Assembly (NCBI RefSeq): GCF_003945595.2 | Contig: NW_024104376.1 | Coordinates: forward strand, 4,499,182 to 4,563,181 | From: Pipra filicauda | Lineage: Eukaryota > Chordata > Aves > Passeriformes > Pipridae | Direction: 5' to 3' | DNA length: 64,000 bases | Part shown: positions 37,016-48,400 of the stretch, piece by piece | How the letters are laid out: every line of letters begins with the position of its first letter | Numbering within the stretch: the stretch's first letter is position 1 | The notes under the pieces: model-generated | Seen by the model: only the letters and a program-made list of their open reading frames with translations | What the model was told of the DNA's origin: nothing | Databases searched by the model: none | Made by a program: the position numbers and the translations under genes

Positions 37016-38499
37016 TCAAGGAAAAACATGTTCTGAAAATTAGTAATACTAAAGTGTGAAGTCCTGTTTCAGTCTGGATCTATATGAAATTCTTTGCACT
37101 CTTACCACTGTTTACCCCCTCTGCCTAATTTCTGATCTTAAAGCAAAGTTTTCTCTCTCTCAAAGAATCTCACTTTGTGTCCTTCTTTATTATTTCCAAG
37201 CATGTATCTCCCATTCTTTGGTCTCCCGTCTGGAACATCGCCTGTAATTTTTTTTTGAGGAAAGGGACTGCCTCATTATGTGCTATACAGACTTGACCAC
37301 CACAGATCTCCAAAGGGTCTCATTTCCAGGGAAGGTTCCTGCCAAATTCTTTGCTGGTGGCCCACTTCTGATGTCAGTTTTCAGCTCGGGACTTCATTCC
37401 TTGTTGCAAATCCAACTTCTAAAACGATGCTCAGGCTTTCTGGGAGTTTTGCAGCCCCACTGATGAGGGGTGGAGGTCAGGCTACAGACAAATGGGAATG
37501 AAAGAAGGGAAAAACCTGGAACAGAGCCATGGGAGAGGCTGTAAAAGCTGTACAAAGGGGATAGGAGAAGTGGAAAATGGCAGATCTTCCTCCTGGGATG
37601 GGATGTTTTTGTCCATCCTCCCTGCTTAGTAGAAACTACCATCTCTAACACCTCCCAGATCCTTCTTGGATAAAGCAGGTAATGACGAGAATAGTAACAG
37701 CAGCAGTAGTAACAACAGTAATAATAACAAATAAGAATGACTTATGTTATTTTCTGCTTGGGTGAACCCAAATGGACTCACTGTGGTGCCTTCTGAGGAC
37801 CTTCTATATGGTGTCTTCATAATAAGTCTTTGTGGCCCATCTTGTCTGTCAATCTGTCAAGCAGAAGCTGCATCAATGCTAATAACAAGGTTAAAAGTAA
37901 AGAGGGGAGCAATGGCTCAATTATCATTCCAGGCACGTGGTGTAATTGTGCTGCTGGCTGCCAGCCATGCAGCTCTTGTGGTAGCAAACAGTGCTTCCCC
38001 TCAGCAGCCCCAGCCGCCCTGTTTTCATACAGGCTGGGAAGGTCACAAAAATCAATTAGCAATATGGGACGTTAACGAAAGCCAAGTCCAAATACAACTT
38101 CAGAAACATTTTTCTGAAAGATTAATGTATCTTTAAAACACAAGCTGACATCTGTGTCATTTTTCAGAGCTGCTTGTGTTTTCTGCTCCTGCTAGAAAAA
38201 GCCAGTGTTCTCACTCTGTGCAGCAACACTGTCTCTCAGCTGCCATATAGTCATGTATCAGGTGGGGATTGCTGAACTTGATGTTGTCCATACAAAATCC
38301 ACAAAAATGAGCTCATCTCCAGCTGAGACGGTGTTTAGGAAGCAAACAGACACACCAAGTTGGGTGAAGACAGAAACAGAGACAAGGTGTGATTACAGGA
38401 GTCACCCCCATAGACACTGTAATATGCAGGTCTGCCAGCACTGCCAGACCCCAGGGTAAGGGTAAGGCTGACACAATTCAGGTTTTATAGTTAGGCCAG
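37016..38499. other. Unassigned non-coding stretch
   Basis: Includes the decayed trinucleotide tract at 37688. The 130-codon plus-strand frame at 37744-38136 has no recognisable domain and is within chance length. Confidence 0.55.
37688..37736. repeat. Impure AAC/AAT/AGC trinucleotide tract
   Basis: 'agtaacagcagcagtagtaa' followed by 'caacagtaataataacaa' is a degenerate trinucleotide repeat, probably a decayed microsatellite. Confidence 0.75.
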
Positions 38500-38650
38500 A
38501 GAATAAACCTCAGACTTCTGAACTTTATGAGTTACGAGTTCAATGTAGTACTACCTTGGGCAAGTCACCTTCCTTTTAACGGTCTCTAATTGCAATACCT
38601 GGCAGGGGCATTGTAAAATTTAATGAAGCGCTTCACTATCCTACTGTTAC
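38500..38650 (+). mobile_element. MIR-type SINE relic, sense
   Basis: 'accttgggcaagtcacct' at 38553-38570 is the MIR core. It is followed at the expected distance by 'aatacctggcaggggcattg' and 'tttaatgaagcgctt', which matches the MIR segment before its 'aaagcgctt' region. The element is non-coding. MIRs are amniote-wide and very old, so the divergence fits. Confidence 0.6.
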
Positions 38651-39754
38651 AGACGCCGAAAACTATAAAGCGTCATTAAATTCATTGTCATGTGGCACAT
38701 CAGTCTTCAAAGGGTTTAATCTAAATTGCACCTTTGCTTTCTAATATAAATATTTTATTTCTCTTTTTCAGAAATGTACAAAGTAAAATATAACATTGCT
38801 GCCCACAAGCCTTTTTTATAGTCATATATATTTGTTAGATATTCATACTCTTTCCCTCACTGTTTCCTTTTCTTATTATAAGGGAAATGGTTTAGAATTG
38901 CAAAAGCTACTCAAATTGTCCCCTGGGCTCATCTCTGAATTTACCTACCTCATTGTATCATTCAATTAGAGTTCTGCTTCTTAATAGGTGTTTTATATTT
39001 TAGTGTCATGAACACTAACAAAACCATACTGGGCAAAATGACAATTTGATTACTCTCTGAGAACATAGCACTACATTTCCTAGGCTGGGAACATGGTGGG
39101 TACAAAAACCATGGCCATTCCAATGACATCTGTGTCACTGGCAGATCATGTTGTGTAACAAAGAGAAGTTGCCACATAGTTGATGTGCTCCTTCTTCTTG
39201 ATCCCCAGCAAAGACAAGAAAAAAAATCACTTCAGTTGTTTCTGTGATTTATTGAACTAGGCGGGAATATTATCTCTAGTGAAATTATAAAGAAAAGATC
39301 ATTCAGGTCAATCATGGACCTATGAGGATCCAACCAAAAACCACAACCTTTTAGGTTCCATCAAGCTGAGGAATGGTTGAAAGTGCTCATATGAGAAGGA
39401 ACCTTGTTCTCAAATGTGGGATCACCAACCACCCTGGAATGGTCTAGAAGAAACATTACTAGGAGAGAGTTTCATAGGAAAATCATTAACAGTTACCATT
39501 AGGTGAGGGTTACGAGTATTGTGTCCTTTTTCAAAAGGATTCTTTCCCCTCATTTCTTTTTCTGGGAAGTATGGGGGAGGAAGGGGGAAGAGAAAAGATT
39601 TCCCATGTCTTTGAACCTCTTGATTATCATTATTCAAATAGATCACTGTCTCAAGGTGCTCAAAAAGCGCAAAGCCATTTTCTGTCTCAAAGGCCAGAGA
39701 ATGATCATTAGGAACACATTTCTGTAATGTAGGGACAGCCGTGATAATTTGTTA
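38651..39754. other. Unassigned non-coding stretch
   Basis: AT-rich sequence between the MIR relic and RTE copy 2. Nothing is recognised. Confidence 0.6.
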
Positions 39755-39776
39755 AAAATGATGTTATTATGGCAAT

Positions 39777-40013
39777 AACTGGTCTACTCTGGCCTCAAAT
39801 CGGGAGGCCTGGAGAAACACCATCTATAACGCAGTTGTCTCCTTTGAGAACACACGCAGGATCACCCTCGAGGAGAAAAGGCAACGCAGAAAGAACCGTG
39901 TATTGCAGAATACACCATCTAAGGAGTCTTTCTGCTGTGCCTTTTGCAATCGGATTTGTCTGTCACGTATTGGCCTCATAAGTCACCAACGTGCCTGTAA
40001 CAAATGTGGATAG
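39777..40013 (+). pseudogene. Reverse-transcriptase C-terminal ORF remnant of RTE copy 2
   Basis: The last 78 codons of the element's ORF are open, with no internal stop, ending in TAG at 40011. Compared with copy 1 by eye, 66 of 78 residues are identical. Both hold the 'NWSTLASNRE' start, the 'RRITLEEKRQ' basic stretch, 'VLQN' and the finger region. The copy lacks all polymerase and endonuclease parts and has no promoter of its own, so it is a dead fragment despite the open frame. Confidence 0.8.
39936..39998 (+). other. C-terminal Cys2-His-Cys finger-like module in RTE copy 2
   Basis: This repeats the C-x2-C-x12-H-x3-C spacing seen in copy 1, again with the extra loop Cys and the 'SRIGL' core. 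Only two residues of the module differ from copy 1 and no ligand is lost. Conservation between two dead copies shows the module belonged to the active parent. Confidence 0.6.
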
Positions 40014-40026
40014 AGCCTTCCCAAAT

Positions 40027-40040
40027 CTTCATTCGCGAAG
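40027..40040 (+). other. Decayed 3' UTR hairpin of RTE copy 2
   Basis: CTTCATTCGCGAAG occupies the place of the copy 1 hairpin. The outer four pairs (CTTC/GAAG) remain. The inner stem is broken by changes at CpG-type positions. Confidence 0.45.
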
Positions 40041-40059
40041 CCCAGCCATGAAAATGATG

Positions 40060-43000
40060 AAGCAAAATCTATATGTGACAGTTAATTATCTTAACAGCAT
40101 TTGAAGTTAAACTATTTTTTCTTACCAGTCACACACGTACAAGAAGAGATTATCAGACTAGGGGAAAAAATGAAGCAAAAACTGAAAAGAAAAAAAGGAG
40201 AAAGAATTATCCCATTTTCACCCAGTAGAGTACAGACTGTCAGTATTCTTTAGCATCCCTGGTGCAATTTGGTTTTGGTAAGTCCACTAAAACAATTGTT
40301 CCTTTAACTATAGCAAAGAGCAATTTACCGATTATCTGTTTCCTAAAAGCATTGAATGCTGAGTATCCTGTTCCATTTCCTGTAAGATATTCACATGCAA
40401 TTAGATACAGGCAGTGGGAATGTAATGTAAAATGGGTATTTTGTTCTGAAACATGGCAATGTGCCTGTGCTCTTCCCCATCTCCTTGAGCAAAGTTCAAG
40501 TGCCAAAATGAAAGGCATGTTTAATGCGAAAGGTGGTTCAAGTTCAGGCCAAAAATAATGCCAGACAACTCAATTTTGAATTATTTTCCTTCTAAACATT
40601 TTTTTTGGGGGGGGGAATGGAAATATTGCTGGCTGTTTGAGGTTGAGATGCTAACAGCAAAACCTCTTGCAAGCTATTCAAATATCAGCTGCTATTGTGT
40701 ACAAAGTCCTCCCTATCACTGTGGAATGTAGAAAAGGAAGCCAACAAAACAGCCAGATTTACAATGTACTTATGGAATTTTCCAGAAGCTCTAGTATTCT
40801 TTAAAAAATATTAAAAATACTGTGAGAATGTTCTTTTCTTCTAACATTTTTGCCTGGCTTCCAGGAAACAGGTTGCACACATAAAATGTATTTACTGATT
40901 TTGTATAATAACACCTCAAGAAGATAGCCTGGGTAGATTAATCTTGAAGTTAAGAAATCATAAGTTAAATATTTTCTGTGAAATAATGTACACAGAAAAA
41001 TCCACATTTGTATATTTGAAGAATCTTGCTTTTCACATGTAGCATTTCAGAACACCCCTAGACCTGTTCTCTTTTTTTTTCCTTGTTAGACAGCATCCAG
41101 TTATTTCAAATTTGCTTCTGAAGCAAAGCAGTTGCTTACAATGATAATATTTTGAATAACATGTCCAATAGTGATGAAACATGAAACCATAGACTGGTTT
41201 GCCAGTCCATTCAATGTGAATTCTTGAATAAGTCCTTCCATCTGAATAGAGCCTAAAGACAGAATGGCCTTGGAGACAGGGATATGTGATATAAGCTAAC
41301 CATGGTTCTTGGAGGGTCCTCAAAATTAGATTTGATAGCACTGGGTTGGAGTAATGAAAAGGAGTGACATACCAGTGGTTTTGGCCTTAGCTGCTAAAGA
41401 AAGGTCTTGAAGAAGGTGATACATTTGAAGTTTTCTGACCAAATTATTTGAGCTCTGTGCAATGGAATATTTCAGTGCAAAAGTGGCAGGGAGAGAATTA
41501 AAAAAAAAAACTTTTATCAGGTTCTTCTCTGGCAGGGAAAAGTGAAGTCTTCTGTTCACCCGAAATGACTGCTTCTCATTTTGTCTAAAATGAAAGAACA
41601 GCAGAATTCAAAGCCTTTGCACTTCTTGGTTACAGTCAAGTGTGGAAACGAAAGGTCGCAGAATCATAATGGAGAAATGACTCCTCCCGAGGACTTTGAA
41701 GACAAACGCACTTGGGAAAGGGTAAACCAAGGAGCCAGAAGCTCAAACATAAAATACTAAATGAGCATAAACTAGGCATGAATGGAAGGTATAAGGGCAA
41801 CATAAAAACCCTGTTCTTGGAATAACCACACTTTACAGAGACAGAAAAGCGGACACGGTTACGGTCTATGCAATGCTGTTTGAAAAAAGTGAAGCCTGAA
41901 AGCAGCTCCAGACGTTGTACAGCTGTGAAGGGTAAGAGGACAGTGGGGATTTTTCCATCTTTGCTGACAACACAGAGCCTCAGGAATAGGAGCAGGAATC
42001 CTGAAGGAGATGGCTGCAAGGACAACCACTTCCTAGAGGAGTCTGTCTCTGAGAAGAATGCCATGGGATGTAGTTGTGTGATGGGCACAGACACACACTC
42101 ATTCTGACTCTCTTCTGAGACAGCTGCACCTGAGCTACCTCCAGCAAGAAGCTGTAGAGCTCTGTTTCATGCTGTGCTGAGTCAGGGTGAAGACGCAGTA
42201 CTGAGCACTTGGGCTCCCAACAGTCCCAATGGAACCAGCTAATTTGTGCGCTGGATCCAGCTTGTCTCTGGCTGGCTACTGTGAGTCTTTCTGCTTCTCT
42301 GAGATTTACTGTCAAAGAATCTCAGCAGGGAGACCTGTGAGAAAGCTTTATAAAAAATGATACATGAAAGAAAGATAGAAATCTATTCACCAAAATGGAA
42401 TAGTGAGCATGAAACAAAAATTCATTAAAAATGTATGACCAGAGTAATAGAACTAGCTTTGTTTTGGCATTGTCAGCCTGCAGATAAAAAAGACGGAGAG
42501 AATCATATTACACAGATGAAAAGGAAGGAAGGCAGAAAACTGGATTAGAAACATATCTATACACTTTGGTTTTAAGGATTATCATTGAAAACCATATAAA
42601 TCTAAGAACATTAAAAATCAGGAATGCCAAAAGGGGCATTGGATGACGCGGAATAAACTAAGGAGAGAAAAGACAAGGACAGAAACCACTTCACAGGAAA
42701 CCAAAATAAGAGTGTGAAATCTGCTGACTTCAGTGAAATCAGCATCTGGATCTCTTTGCCAAGAGAGAAGAGATATGGGCAATTATATGGAGACTCTACA
42801 CAGAATACATGCACTGTTATTTTCAAACTACTCTTGCACAATCTCGAGAATTATTTCCCAGGTTTTTGAGAGCTGAGGCCCCCTTCAGGAAGATGGATCC
42901 ACCCACATCCTCACCTTGTAGCTCTATCAGGTGTTGGGCCAGATGTTTTCCTGTTGCCATCTGCCCTACCCGCCCTTTCCTTTCTGCTTCCAAATTGTGA

Positions 43001-45392
43001 CACTTGCTTTGATATATTTGGGACAAATAAACAAATATTTTTTTTTAATTTGTTTGGGGTTTTTTAAAGAAATTGCAAAATAGTCATCTGCATTTCCTAA
43101 ATGGGAAGGCCTTTAAGATCCTGTAGCCTGACCTGGACCATGCTGCAGGCCATGAAACACCATAATTTCTTCACTAAGCACAACATGTCTCTCAGTGCCA
43201 ACTGGAATTTCCCATTTTTTTTCTGTCTCCTGTTTGCTTCTACCTATCAGTACAGCAGAACAGGCAGAATCATTTTACATGGCTAAAAAATCAGCTCAGA
43301 AGGAATTGGCCAGTAAGCCTGGATTATAGATACTGCTGAAAAGGGCCAACTGGTGGCTTCTGGAGAACTTCTTTAGCCACAGTCACTATTAGTTTGTCAT
43401 GCTCCCTGGTGCTTTGAATAAAGCAGGAGATTAGAGGGTGGCATCTGTGAAGAACTCAAGGGCATCCTGTTATGTTAATCCCTGAAAAAGTGTTGAGCGG
43501 AGCAGCCTCTCCTCCCTCTGGGCTGCCGCTCTGCTTCCCAAACTGGGAGCACCCCAGGGAAGGTTAACCACACAACACCAAGGGTGGAAGTGATCAGACA
43601 CTCTTTGTGAGAGATGCAACCTCCACTTGCTCGAGTAAGCCCATGATATATGAGGTCATGGCATTAAATGGTCTGGAAAAAATAGTGTCTATCCTTCTCT
43701 TTTTTGCCTCAGAAGAATATAGTAGCCCTGTGCCCTTTGTTATCCTCTCCTTCACACAGCTCCATTCACTTCTGAGTTTTGTCAGGATGGTAGATGATTA
43801 TTTTCTTAATTAAGTCAGAGCCAAACCCCAACTTTGTTCATATGGACAGAGAAGATTAAAACAGAACAATTGAGGTTAATAACACATTACCTCAGTGTGA
43901 ACTTCAGAAATTATCTATCTTGATTCCAAAATACCTTGGTAATTCTTTGAATGGATTACAGCTTCCTTTTAGGAGAGAAAACAAACCCAAATCCTCCTTG
44001 GCTAGGTTAACTGTATGTGTCACATTCTGCAAGTTCGTGCTGAGCCAAAACCCCTTGGTTTGGTTATAGAAACCAGTTAAATTTGGACTGGGAGCTGAAG
44101 TCACTGTGTGACTTTGGGCTGGTACTAAAGTAGCTAAAGGATGGGGAGTGGAAGCAAAGCAAGTTTTAAAAGCTGTAGCAGAAGTGAGTTGTGAATCCAA
44201 GGATAACAGCACTTGTCCTCAAATCCCCTCTGCCTATGTTTGCCCCGCTGTACGCAAGGGCAAAGTTAGTTATCGGCCAAAGTATTTTCAATGAAAGATT
44301 TTCAGCCTGGCATGCCCTGCTTGAAGGTTGATAGAAAACACTGCATAAGATTTTTCTGCAATAAAAGGTCCTAGAGTCTGTGTCTAGACAGAGAAAATTA
44401 GCAACAGGCTGGGCTTTAGGTATTTAAATACCTGGGGACTACCGTGGTAATCCTAGCATAGCCAATACCCAGCTTAATGTTACGTGCTCAACGTCTTAAG
44501 AAGAGCAGATTCCTCAGGGTAAACTCCAATCCTCATTTCTATCTTTCAAACAGAGAAGTAACATCCTTCTCTTTCCTTGTAGTGAGTCTTTGTGATGAAA
44601 TGGCCCCTGCAGCCTTATCTGGTTGGATGATGTTTCCAGTCCTACTCCACCTGTTGCCTGTGTGGGTCCCACAGCAGCAGAGACACTCAGGGTCTCTTCA
44701 TTGAACTCATCATGCAAAACATGGTCAGTGTCCAGAGAGATTGGCAACAGTCAGAAATAAATGCACAAGGACATGATTGTTTATAAAATAACACAGATCA
44801 GATGCTCCAATTCAAACCTCGCTCCTGGTTTACTCCATATGCAAGGATAGATAATGTTTTTATTTTATAGAGTTCACTAATGAAATAAACAAGGCAGGGG
44901 AAATAAGATTTGGTTTTATTCCATAAGTTAGGAAGGACTGAACTTATTGGTTATCACATTTATTTCAAACCATTGTCCCAGATTTAAGGCCTCAGAGCAG
45001 TGCAGTAACTACTTTTGTTCCACTTTTGCCCATATAACTGTCCCAAAGTCTTTCCATAAAAAAATCAGTAGACTTCCTTGTTAAGTTTATATTTTGATGA
45101 AATGATATTTTTTCAACAATTAAAAACAAAACAAAGTTGCAGACCTCCTCGATCATCTCTGGCTAAAGTTCACTCTGCCCTCCAAGCTGTTCCTGCTCTG
45201 CTCTCTGGTGCATGGCCTCTTGGAAGAAGAATGTCTGTTCTCCAGGAAGTTTTAGCTAAATAAGAGTAGTCACTTTTGAGGCAGGACTATGGGAAATTGG
45301 AGGTTTTCATTCTTCTTTTGATTTTGGGAGAGGGAGGGGAAAAATAAAAAAATAAAAATCTGGATCTCAGGATTGGCATAAACCAGCCAAAA
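40060..45392. other. Unassigned non-coding stretch
   Basis: Contains a G9 run at 40607-40615. The minus-strand 152-codon frame at 41636-42094 has no identifiable domain and is at the edge of chance length. No repeat family is recognised. Confidence 0.55.
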
Positions 45393-45478
45393 TATTATAT
45401 ATATTATGTACACATGTGCATACACACACAGACATATATATATTTACATATATATATATACATACATATATATATTTA
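45393..45478. repeat. AT-rich dinucleotide tract with CA interruptions
   Basis: Runs of (AT)n and (TA)n alternate with 'acacatgtgcatacacacac' and 'acatacat'. It is an impure (TA)n/(CA)n simple repeat. Confidence 0.85.
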
Positions 45479-48400
45479 ATTCATTCCTGCCTAAAAACTT
45501 TGCTTATCTACCCAGTAGGCTGACTGATTCATTTTGATGCAATCTGCAGCAAAGACTTGAACCTCTGAGAACTTCTTAAAGACTTAGTGGTATTTACAAA
45601 CTTTTTCATAGCTCAGTACTTGTGGAGTTTGTAATTGCTGCTGGAATCTCTGGTGGAATTTGTACATTCTGGCAGATATACTGCTTTGAACCTCTAAATT
45701 TCTCAAAGCTTAAACTTACATAGAAATTGAATGTACTGTACATAAAGTCTGGCACTGATGTCACCCATGTAAATTCTATAGCCATGTTTGAAATCGATTA
45801 AATTAATCCTCATTTATTTGCATACCTGTGAAATAAAAGCCAGACATTTAGTTACACAATCTTCATAGAAATTAACTGTTTCATCAGATCTTGCTGTGAT
45901 CAAGGAGGAAGACAGGGAAAGAAGCAGTGCATTTAATTTTCTGTTATACTTGCAAATGCAGCAGTTAGTAAATATAGAGGCTCATAAATAAATAAAAATT
46001 TACTGCTGGCCTTTCATATACATATTGAAGATCCTTTTCTGATTTAGACCTAAGTTAGAGTCTGCATTTTCACTGTATTGGAAATATCTGCAAAGAACTT
46101 TGAGCTCTACTACAATGTGCAAAGTGATTAATCACAATTTAAATTCTATGCTACCTTAATTCCAAACACTTGCCTACAGGTCCGCGATTTGTCTAAACAA
46201 ACACTTTTTCCTTTTTTTTATGACTTCTCAGAGAAAGAGAAGGAGAAAGACTCAGTTTTCTGAAGAAGAGCACCATGTGGAATTTGGTACTGCTTAGTGA
46301 CAATAATCTAGGCTGTTGCCCTTCCACTGAGTTGTCATATTCCCACTTGGGATCCTGGGACTCCAGGTGTGGCTGCAGTCTGCTGGGAAGAGGTGAAAAT
46401 GCTTTTGCTTGCATTTTGCGACCAAGCCAGATGGCAGAGTGACAGTGGGTCAGGCTGGATGTGACAGCCAGTAGTGCCTTGGAGCCCCTTCACCTGCCTC
46501 AGCTACTCGGCCAACAAGAGACTTGAGGATGTGTTTAACTCTTTGCTGTTAAAAGTGCAACTTAGGCATGTCCTTACATGTTCTGTTAATCAAGACTGGA
46601 TTTCATCACATGTTTTGCTAAACCAGGGTCTAAGATCTTTTGGTTGTTGTTGATAAGACATTGTCTCTAAGCGCTGCAACAGAAGCCCTGTCCTTTGTAA
46701 CTCTTGTCACACTTCCTTCAAAATGATTAAAGGAAACAACAAATGTCCAGACTTCTCTAGGACTGGGATTTTAATCATTCTTTTCATTTATTTTATGGGT
46801 ATATTTTATTAGATATTTGCAAGTGTATGTAAATGTAATAAAGCATGGGACTGTACCATAATGATCAAACACATAAATATTTAATATGCTCATACCGTAG
46901 AAGACATTCATCATGGTGTTGAAATTTCAGTCAATTTTTATTTCAGTACAGGTCGACTAGAAACTGATGGCATGTTGAGGATAGATGTTCACCTTATACT
47001 CCACAGATTGCCCCAAACTAGTGCTTTAAAGTGAGCTGTTTGCTAGATAAATCTTTACCATCTCTTTGTTTTGACAACATTACTTCAATGCTCCATCTGT
47101 CTGTCCTCTATTAAATTTACCAATGGGAAAAAAAATCAATAATCTATTACTCTCCTGAAAACCCTGTTGTTGCATTAAGAGGAAAAGAATATTTGCCTGG
47201 GTATTTATGGTGAGGGGAGTATGAATCTGAGATTTCAAAATTGTCAAGTTCCAGCATAGTGTATGTTGTACCATGTATTGAACATAGAATTCACCCTTTA
47301 AGGAAAAACCAAAATAGCAGTGACACTGTGAAAGTGAGAAATGGCAGTGGCAATAACCAATGACTTCATTTGTCTTTACCTGCAGGGTCGTTGTGGGCAT
47401 CTCTGGCAGCTGTTAGTAAAGGAAGCGTAGTTTGGTAGTGTTGCCACACAAAGACTTTCCTGTCGGTTGTTTTCTGTCCCTTTCTCCACTTTTATCAGTA
47501 CCCTTTGCTACCAGAACTTTCACTTTGTCTAAGCAAACCCCAGTGCTCTGCCCACAGCTCAACTCTTTGCAAACACCTGCTATGATGGGGCAGAGGCAGC
47601 CACTGTGCAGCTCCTGTCTGGCACTGTCATCTCCTGACTGGGGGGATGTCAAGTGGTGTAACTGGAAATTAGACTGGCAAAACAACTGTTCCAGTCTTTA
47701 CACTTCCCCTTCCTCCCCCACTAAACCTACTCTTTCTGACTCAGCAACAGTGAAAACCATCCCCATAACTGAGTATATAAATATATTTTTTCTGCCTCGA
47801 TTCAACACATGAAGCAGTGGGAAACAGAATAAAAAAGATGCTGTAAGCTTCCTATGTCCCCTTTCCTACATAATCCAAAGTACTGAGTCTGTAGATAAGA
47901 AAAGAGCCTGCTGGGATCATGGTAAAAAATATTCCCTTTATGCTGCTGTTCGCTATGATACCTCAGAGAATCCTGATGGATCATGTACTTGCAAACAATG
48001 TTTGCTCCATCGACAAAACTTAAAAAAATTGTCACTGATTGCTGCCCACAATGTGGTGACTTCAGTAGCTCTGGGTATAATTAAATAGTCCTTGGTTAAA
48101 AAAAAATCTGTCGTCTTTGTCTGCTCCGATTACCTTAAGAATTTGTGGAAATTTACCAGCAAAAAAGCCAGAAGTTCATTCAGCTGGAGATATTAGAGAT
48201 GTGTCAAACTCAAAACCTGATATCTAGCACCCCTCACTGAATTAAAATAAATAAGAATTCTCCTAATTTCGACTAATCTATTTAAGTATGCGGATCCAAA
48301 CAACCCTCACAGGTGTCTTCCACTGTGTTCCATGTCTTTAACTCCAGTTGACATCAATGTCTGCATTTGCTTTTTTTATTGAGATGGCCCTTAGTCTGCA

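Larger units (their letters stand above)
39764..40050 (+). mobile_element. RTE-clade-like retrotransposon, 5'-truncated copy 2
   Basis: This is a shorter plus-strand copy of the same element as 18167-19047. Clear similarity begins at about 39775 ('ataactggtct') and continues through the ORF end (TAG at 40011-40013), the short 3' UTR and the 'cccagccatg' end. It is inverted relative to copy 1 and lies about 21 kb away. Some 11 bases between the candidate duplication (ending 39763) and 39775 do not align with copy 1; they may be untemplated junction bases or older divergence. 'aaaatgatg' occurs on both sides (39755-39763 and 40051-40059) and is a possible duplication, but it overlaps the ATG-rich character of the tail. 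Confidence 0.85.

Noticed and set aside
41636..42094. Minus-strand frame of 152 codons
   Set aside because: No recognisable domain, no clear splice or start context, and chance-level length.
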